From assembly GCF_000308635.1 (NCBI RefSeq), contig NZ_BAGD01000281.1:166042-230041 (forward strand): a stretch of 64,000 nucleotides of DNA, written 5' to 3'. Origin of the DNA: Nocardia otitidiscaviarum NBRC 14405 (GTDB lineage Bacteria > Actinomycetota > Actinomycetes > Mycobacteriales > Mycobacteriaceae). Below are positions 58,928 to 64,000 of the stretch, piece after piece. The position numbers were made by a program, and so were the translations under genes. Below the pieces are notes generated by a model. It was given only the letters and a program-made list of their open reading frames with translations, searched no databases and was not told where the DNA came from. Within the stretch, counting starts at the first letter, position 1. Every line of letters begins with the position of its first letter.

Positions 58928-60151
58928 GTGACCGCATCCGCTCCGTCCTCCGCTCACGCCACCCCGGCGGGCTCCGAGTCGCCGGTGCCGACGCTGCGCG
59001 ACTTCGGGGGCGGGGCGTTCGGGATCTACATTCACGTCCCGTTCTGCGCCACCCGGTGCGGGTACTGCGATTTCAACACCTACACGGCGGGGGAGCTGGG
59101 CAGCTCCTCGTCGCCGCAATCCTGGTTCGAGGCGTTGCGTGGGGAATTAGCCACGGCAGCAAGGGAATTCGAGGCGCTGCCGAGTGCGGTGCCGCGGGTG
59201 GAGACCGTGTTCGTCGGTGGCGGGACGCCGTCGCTGCTCGGCGGGGACGGGCTGGCCGACGTACTCGACGCGGTGCGCGCGCACTTCACCCTGGCCGCCG
59301 ACGCGGAGGTGACCACCGAATCGAATCCGGAATCCACCTCGCCCGCCTTCTTCGAGCGGCTGCGCGCGGCCGGGTACACCCGCATCTCCCTGGGCATGCA
59401 ATCCGCCGCCGCGCACGTGCTGAAGGTGCTCGACCGCACCCACACCCCCGGCCGGGCGGTGGCCGCCGCCCGCGAGGCGCGCGCCGCCGGATTCGACCAC
59501 GTCAACCTGGACCTCATCTACGGCACCCCGGGCGAGACCGACGCCGACCTGGACGCCAGCCTCGACGCCGTGCTCGCCGCGGGGGTCGACCACGTCTCCG
59601 CCTATTCGCTCATCGTCGAGGACGGCACCGCCCTGGCCCGCCGCGTGCGCCGCGGGGAACTGCCCGCCCCCGACGAGGATGTGCTCGCCGCCCGCTACGA
59701 ACGCCTCGACGCCCGCCTCGAACAGGCGGGCCTGCACTGGTACGAGGTCTCCAACTGGGCCGCCGACGACACCGCCCGCTGCCGCCACAACCTCGGCTAC
59801 TGGGACGGCGGCGACTGGCTCGGCGCGGGTCCGGGCGCGCACAGCCACGTGGGCGGCGTGCGCTGGTGGAATGTGAAGCATCCGGCGCGCTACGCGGAGC
59901 GGGTCGCCACCGGCGCGCTCCCGGCCGCCGGGTGGGAACAGCTCACTGCCGAGGAGCGCTACACCGAGCGGGTCATGCTCACCGTCCGCCTCCGCACCGG
60001 CCTGCCCCTCGACGACCTCGACGCCGCCGGTCGTGTCGCCGCCGCCCGTGTCATCGCCGACGGGCTCGCCGAACGCCGCGAGGACCGCCTGATCCTCACC
60101 GACCGCGGCCGCCTGCTGGCCGACGCGGTCGTCCGCACACTGCTCACGTAG
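58928..60151 (+). CDS. hemW: HemW-type radical SAM protein (coproporphyrinogen oxidase-like)
   Basis: A 407-residue radical SAM protein. The cluster motif is CATRCGYCDF (C-x3-C-x2-C, about 44-53), preceded by GIYIHVPFC. VFVGGGTPSLL (about 95), TTESNPES (about 127) and SLGMQSAAAHVLKVLDRTHTP (about 152-172) are HemN/HemW hallmarks. The C-terminal HemW domain contains NLGYWDGGDWLGAGPGAHSH (about 285-304). HemW lacks the extra N-terminal Cys of true HemN and acts as a haem chaperone rather than an oxidase. GTG at 58928 gives a sensible start; a GTG at 58898 would add ten residues. Confidence 0.92.
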   Translation: MTASAPSSAHATPAGSESPVPTLRDFGGGAFGIYIHVPFCATRCGYCDFNTYTAGELGSSSSPQSWFEALRGELATAAREFEALPSAVPRVETVFVGGGTPSLLGGDGLADVLDAVRAHFTLAADAEVTTESNPESTSPAFFERLRAAGYTRISLGMQSAAAHVLKVLDRTHTPGRAVAAAREARAAGFDHVNLDLIYGTPGETDADLDASLDAVLAAGVDHVSAYSLIVEDGTALARRVRRGELPAPDEDVLAARYERLDARLEQAGLHWYEVSNWAADDTARCRHNLGYWDGGDWLGAGPGAHSHVGGVRWWNVKHPARYAERVATGALPAAGWEQLTAEERYTERVMLTVRLRTGLPLDDLDAAGRVAAARVIADGLAERREDRLILTDRGRLLADAVVRTLLT

Positions 60152-60306
60152 CCCGACCGCCCTGCGATCCGCGCCTGGACGCGCGTGATCCATGCCAGGC
60201 CGACCGGGGCGGGCGCGCCGAAACCGTGCCGCGATACCGGGGCGGCCGACTAGGCTGCTGCCCACCAGGGCTTTCGAGTTCGTATCGCGGCTGCGAGGAA
60301 TCCGTC

Positions 60307-61449
60307 ATGTACGACGAGGACATTGTTCCGTTCCAGGTGGAGATCGGCCGGGACGAGTTGTCGGATCTACGCCGACGGCTCGGCGAAACCCGCTGGCCCA
60401 CACAGATTCCCGGCGTCGGGTGGGCGCGGGGCGTCCCGGTCGACTATCTGCGCGAACTGGCCGGGCACTGGGCGGAGCGGTTCGACTGGACGGTGTGGGA
60501 GAAGCGGCTCAACTCCTATCCGCAATACCTCACCACCATCGACGGCACCCGAATCCACTTCCTGCACATCCGTTCTCGCCATCCCGATGCGATTCCGCTG
60601 GTGCTGCTGCACGGCTGGCCCGGGTCGGTGCTGGAATTCCTGGACGTCATCGAACCGCTCACCGATCCGGGGGACGACGGTCCGGTCTTCGACCTGATCA
60701 TTCCGTCGCATCCCAATTTCGGATTCTCCGGTCCCGCCCCCGATATCGGCTGGGACAGCACCCGCACCGCCCGCGCTTACGCCGAACTCATGCGCCGCCT
60801 CGGCTATCCCCGCTACGGGGTGCAGGGCGGCGACTTCGGCGCGTTCATCGCCCCGGATCTCGGCCGCATCGACTCCGGCAGCGTGATCGGCGTGCACGTC
60901 AACGCCGCCACCATGGGCTTCATCCCCTACGGCCCGGTACCGGACCAGGAGGTGGAGACCCTCACCGAACTCGAGCGCATCCGCCTGCTGCGCCTGGGCC
61001 GCTACCTCTCCGACGGCAGCGGCTACTTCCAGATCCAGGGCACCCGACCGCACACTCTCGGCTTCGCGCTGGCCGACTCCCCGGCGGGCCAACTCGCCTG
61101 GATCGTCGAGAAGTTCGAGGCATGGACCGGCACCGACGGCACCCTGGACGACCGGGTGAACCGCGACCACATGCTGGCCAACATCTCCGTCTACTGGTTC
61201 ACCAACACCGGAAGCAGCTCGGCCCAGCTGTATTACGAGTCGCTGCACACCCGCAACCTCCCCACCCCCTCCCGCACCCCCACGGCCGTGGCCAACTTCG
61301 CCGAGGATGTCGCCATCCGCCGCTATGCCGAACAGGTCAACCACATCGTCCGCTGGACCGACTACGACTCCGGCGGCCACTTCGCGGCCATGCAGACCCC
61401 CGACATCCTGGCCGCCGACATCCGCGCCTTCTTCGCCGGACTGAGCTGA
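60307..61449 (+). CDS. Epoxide hydrolase (EHN/alpha-beta hydrolase)
   Basis: A 380-residue enzyme with the N-terminal EHN domain (about 1-95) and an alpha/beta-hydrolase core. The oxyanion-hole motif is HGWPGSVLEF (about 103-112), the nucleophile Asp is in VQGGDFGA (about 175-182), and the catalytic His is in YDSGGHFAAMQTPD (about 352-365). Tyr residues of the cap (YFQIQGTRP, YWFTN) activate the epoxide. It opens epoxides to diols without cofactor. TAGGCT at 60251-60256 is a likely -10. No epoxidase gene is adjacent. Confidence 0.92.
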   Translation: MYDEDIVPFQVEIGRDELSDLRRRLGETRWPTQIPGVGWARGVPVDYLRELAGHWAERFDWTVWEKRLNSYPQYLTTIDGTRIHFLHIRSRHPDAIPLVLLHGWPGSVLEFLDVIEPLTDPGDDGPVFDLIIPSHPNFGFSGPAPDIGWDSTRTARAYAELMRRLGYPRYGVQGGDFGAFIAPDLGRIDSGSVIGVHVNAATMGFIPYGPVPDQEVETLTELERIRLLRLGRYLSDGSGYFQIQGTRPHTLGFALADSPAGQLAWIVEKFEAWTGTDGTLDDRVNRDHMLANISVYWFTNTGSSSAQLYYESLHTRNLPTPSRTPTAVANFAEDVAIRRYAEQVNHIVRWTDYDSGGHFAAMQTPDILAADIRAFFAGLS

Positions 61450-61501
61450 TTCACCACGCCGAACTCCGCACAGACGCGTTCCGGCGACGGACAATGGGCG
61501 G

Positions 61502-62080
61502 ATGGCGCTCCAATCCCTGATGGTTCAGCTCGGCACGCCCGCCCCCGACTTCACCCTGCCGTCCGTCGACGGTGACACGTTCTCCCTGAGCAGTTTCGCT
61601 TCCCAACCGGCCCTGCTGGTCGCCTTCCTGTCGAATCACTGTCCGTACGTGCGGCGGATCGAGCACGCGTTCGGCGCGGTGACCGCGGAACTGGCGTCCG
61701 AGGGCCTGGCCACGGTCGCGATCGGCAGCAACGATGTGCGCAACTATCCCGACGACGATGCCGACCACCTGCGTGAGCAGGCGCGGCGGGCCGGATTCCG
61801 GTTCCCGTACCTGATCGACGAATCGCAGGAGGTGGCCAAGGCGTTCCGAGCGCAGTGCACCCCGGATCTGTTCCTCTACGACGCCGACCGTCGCCTGGCC
61901 TACCGCGGCGAATTCGACGCCGCCCGGCCCGGCAACGATCTGCCCTCCGACGGTGCGTCGCTGCGGTCGGCGGTGTCGTTCGTATTCGCGGGCGGCATCG
62001 TTCCGGAACCGCATACGCCCAGCATCGGCTGCGGCATCAAATGGAAGCCCGGCAATGAACCGCGGATGACCTTGGGATAG
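61502..62080 (+). CDS. Thioredoxin-like (AhpC/TSA-fold) protein
   Basis: A 192-residue protein with the thioredoxin fold: APDFTLPSVDGDTFSLSSF (about 14-32), FLSNHCPYVRRIEHAF (about 42-57, a single Cys in the active-site position instead of CxxC), CTPDLFLYDADRRLAYRG (about 119-136). The late IGCGIKWKPGNEP is typical of this peroxiredoxin-like subgroup. Soluble. Likely a thiol-based reductase or resolving partner; the substrate is unknown. Positioned 164 bases in front of hrcA. Confidence 0.88.
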   Translation: MALQSLMVQLGTPAPDFTLPSVDGDTFSLSSFASQPALLVAFLSNHCPYVRRIEHAFGAVTAELASEGLATVAIGSNDVRNYPDDDADHLREQARRAGFRFPYLIDESQEVAKAFRAQCTPDLFLYDADRRLAYRGEFDAARPGNDLPSDGASLRSAVSFVFAGGIVPEPHTPSIGCGIKWKPGNEPRMTLG

Positions 62081-62244
62081 TTCTGCGGGCCGATATCCAC
62101 GCAGCTGGTGACGGGTGCGCGGGCGATACGCCGTCGGGCAATTAAACTGGATCGCGGATCAACCGGGAATCCGCGAGTCCACCCTGCGCTCCGAACGGGT
62201 GCGGGCGGGCGGCGGACCCGAAGGCGAACGAGGAGGTGGGGCAG

Positions 62245-63285
62245 ATGTCGAGCACCGAGCAACGGCGGCTCGAAGTCCTGCGCGCGATCGTCGCGGACTA
62301 CATCGCGACCAAGGAACCGATCGGGTCCAAGAGTCTGGTCGATCGACACAACCTGGGCGTCTCCAGCGCGACCGTGCGCAATGACATGGCGGTGCTGGAG
62401 GCCGAGGGCTACATCACCCAGCCGCACACCAGCTCCGGCCGCATCCCCACCGACAAGGGCTATCGCCAGTTCGTCGACCACATCGCCGAGGTGAAACCGC
62501 TGTCCGGGGCCGAGCGGCGGGCGATCATGGAATTCCTGGAGAACGGCGTCGATCTCGACGATGTGCTGCGGCGCGGGGTGCGCCTGCTGGCCCAGCTGAC
62601 CCGCCAGGTCGCCATGGTGCAGTACCCGACCGTCACCGCCTCCACCGTCCGCCATCTGGAGGTGGTCGCGCTCAATCCCGCCCGGCTGCTGCTGGTGGTC
62701 ATCACCGACACCGGCCGCGTCGACCAGCGGCTGGTGGAACTGGGCGATGTGGTCTCCGAGGAAGATCTCGCCGCGCTGCGCGGCATGCTCGGCAAGGCCA
62801 TGGACGGCAAGCGCTTGGGCGCGGCCTCGGCCGCGGTGGCCGAACTGCCCGAGCACGCCCCGGCCAAGCTGCGGGATGTGCTGGTGCGGGTGTCGACGGT
62901 ATTGGTGGAGACCCTCGTCGAACATCCGGAGGAGCGGCTGGTGCTCGGTGGCACCGCCAATCTGACACGCAGCGCCTCCGATTTCGCGGGCAACGGCTTC
63001 CCCGGCTCGTTGCGCTCGGTGCTGGAGGCGCTCGAGGAGCAGGTGATCGTGCTGAAGCTGCTGGCCGCGGCACAGCAGCCGGGTACCGTGACCGTGCAGA
63101 TCGGGGAGGAGACCAAGGTCGAGCAGATGCGCGGCACGGCGGTGGTGTCCACCGGCTACGGCGTAACGGGTACCGTGCTCGGGGGAATGGGTGTGCTCGG
63201 TCCGACCCGGATGGACTACCCCGGGACCATTGCTTCGGTGGCCGCGGTCGCCCGGTATATCGGTGAGGTGCTCGCCGAACGGTGA
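62245..63285 (+). CDS. hrcA: Heat-inducible transcription repressor HrcA
   Basis: A 346-residue HrcA. The winged helix-turn-helix is in RLEVLRAIVADYIATKEPIGSKSL and SSATVRNDMAVLEAEGYITQPHTSSGRIPTDKGYRQFV (about 8-75); the GAF-like sensor domain follows, with a typical VIGPTRMDY-like end reading VLGPTRMDYPGTIASV. ATG at 62245 is seven bases after AGGAGG. It represses groE/hrcA genes through the CIRCE element, which I do not find in this window. dnaJ follows after 65 bases, the order hrcA-dnaJ of M. tuberculosis Rv2374c-Rv2373c. Confidence 0.95.
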   Translation: MSSTEQRRLEVLRAIVADYIATKEPIGSKSLVDRHNLGVSSATVRNDMAVLEAEGYITQPHTSSGRIPTDKGYRQFVDHIAEVKPLSGAERRAIMEFLENGVDLDDVLRRGVRLLAQLTRQVAMVQYPTVTASTVRHLEVVALNPARLLLVVITDTGRVDQRLVELGDVVSEEDLAALRGMLGKAMDGKRLGAASAAVAELPEHAPAKLRDVLVRVSTVLVETLVEHPEERLVLGGTANLTRSASDFAGNGFPGSLRSVLEALEEQVIVLKLLAAAQQPGTVTVQIGEETKVEQMRGTAVVSTGYGVTGTVLGGMGVLGPTRMDYPGTIASVAAVARYIGEVLAER

Positions 63286-63350
63286 GCCGGTTGAAGAGTG
63301 TTTCCCCGCACGGGCGGGGACGAGCCCCAGGACAGGACTAGAGAGCGCAA

Positions 63351-64000
63351 GTGGCACGGGACTATTACGCACTGCTCGGTGTCGCGCGTAACGCGACCGA
63401 CCAGGAGATCAAGCGCGCCTACCGCAAGCTGGCGCGTGAACTGCATCCCGATGTGAATCCGGATCCGGGTGCGCAGGAGCGCTTCCGCGAGGTGTCGAGC
63501 GCCTACGAGGTGCTCACCGACCCGGAGAAGCGGCGCATCGTCGACCTCGGCGGTGACCCGCTGGAGTCCGGCGGCGGCATGGGCGGCGGCTTCTCCGGTG
63601 CCGGTTTCGGCGGCCTCGGCGATGTGTTCGAGGCGTTCTTCGGCGGTATGGGCGCTTCCGGTGGTCAGCGCAAGCCGCGTGGGCGGGTGCAGCCCGGCGC
63701 GGATTCGCTGCTGCGGACGCGGCTGTCCTTGCAGGAGTGCGCGGTGGGGGTGACCAAGCACCTCACCGTCGACACCGCCGTACTCTGCGACCTGTGCCAG
63801 GGCGCGGGCACCAACGGCAACTCCAAGCCGGTGCGCTGTGAGACCTGTGGCGGCGCGGGCGAGGTGCAGACCGTGCAGCGGTCCTTCCTGGGCCAGGTCA
63901 TGACCTCGCGGCCGTGCCCGACCTGCCGTGGCGCGGGGGAGACCATTCCCGATCCGTGCCGCAAGTGCGGCGGCGACGGCCGGGTGCGGTCGCGGCGCGA
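63351..64000 (+). CDS. dnaJ: Chaperone DnaJ (3' partial)
   Basis: The gene starts at GTG 63351 and runs off the window. The J domain with HPD (about 36-38, ARELHPDVNPD), a Gly-rich linker (SGGGMGGGFSGAGFGGLGDVFEAFFGG, about 70-97) and four CxxCxGxG zinc repeats (CDLCQGAG, CETCGGAG, CPTCRGAG, CRKCGGDG, about 145-215) are present. It stimulates DnaK ATPase and binds unfolded chains. Because it follows hrcA it is probably the second DnaJ (dnaJ2) of the organism. The substrate-binding C-terminal domains are outside the window. Confidence 0.95.
   Translation, partial: MARDYYALLGVARNATDQEIKRAYRKLARELHPDVNPDPGAQERFREVSSAYEVLTDPEKRRIVDLGGDPLESGGGMGGGFSGAGFGGLGDVFEAFFGGMGASGGQRKPRGRVQPGADSLLRTRLSLQECAVGVTKHLTVDTAVLCDLCQGAGTNGNSKPVRCETCGGAGEVQTVQRSFLGQVMTSRPCPTCRGAGETIPDPCRKCGGDGRVRSRR

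Noticed and set aside
62081..62244. CIRCE element upstream of hrcA
   Set aside because: No TTAGCACTC-N9-GAGTGCTAA-like repeat is seen in this gap.
1..64000. tRNA genes, insertion sequences or prophage genes
   Set aside because: No cloverleaf with conserved TTCGA arm, no transposase or integrase motif, and no phage structural proteins were noticed on either strand.

Overview
The window is high-GC DNA (around 68-70 % by eye) from a mycolic-acid actinobacterium, most probably a Nocardia. The signs are a complete mce/yrbE operon, an mpaB/Lcp-type oxygenase pair, an AurF-like diiron protein next to fprB, a SigB/SigF-family sigma factor with a GTTT-N15-GGGTAT promoter, a nirA-cysH-type sulfate operon with a Cys-rich leader peptide, and hrcA-dnaJ. 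I see no rRNA, tRNA, CRISPR array, insertion sequence or prophage. Most of the window is chromosomal and gene-dense, with many 1-4 base stop/start overlaps.

Region by region. 1-4671 (+) is an unfamiliar gene set: two tandem paralogues with a TOPRIM-like look (the first cut by the window edge), a small membrane protein with an Asp-rich tail, an asparagine-synthetase-like enzyme without the usual N-terminal Cys, and a cupin-like protein. 4699-10269 holds a CinA/PncC-like amidase, a minus-strand redox group (CDGSH protein, methyltransferase, haem-oxygenase-like protein), the SigF-type sigma factor with its own promoter, a flavin-reductase-like protein, a DUF1851-like protein and an MFS exporter. 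10480-11553 has two small secreted proteins. 11683-26773 is a lipid-uptake island: TetR and ABC1 kinase, then on the minus strand yrbEA-yrbEB-mceA-F plus an Mce-associated protein, then an acetoacetate-decarboxylase-like gene, a second TetR paralogous to the first, a [2Fe-2S] ferredoxin and two MpaB-family oxygenases. Palindromes built on TGACA/TGTCA lie in front of yrbEA and across the start of the first oxygenase gene.

27055-37202 has a secreted serine hydrolase, two overlapping acyl-CoA synthetase genes divergent from a GAF-LuxR regulator whose 3' end is partly duplicated downstream, an AcoR-like GAF/Fis regulator, an SDR and small unknown proteins. 37616-39970 is an ECF-sigma / anchored protein / DUF6529-like membrane protein / Rieske module. 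40123-41598 is a peptidoglycan amidase. 41944-48621 places two divergent Hsp70-like ATPases around an AurF-like diiron protein and FprB. The second ATPase carries a Gly/Ser tail of about 210 residues and follows a low-GC island containing a nested inverted repeat. 48952-52057 has DUF421, an 18-Cys copper-storage-like protein, an SDR, a HAD hydrolase and a small exported peptide.

52224-58238 (-) is a full assimilatory sulfate operon (leader peptide, sulfite reductase, cysH, cysD, cysN, sirohydrochlorin chelatase), in which the chelatase makes the sirohaem precursor the reductase needs. 58414-64000 (+) has a SnoaL-like protein, HemW, an epoxide hydrolase, a thioredoxin-fold protein, HrcA and the 5' part of DnaJ. 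The best candidates for undescribed biology are the 5' gene set, the Hsp70-like pair with its low-complexity tail, and the nested inverted repeat at 46100-46198.
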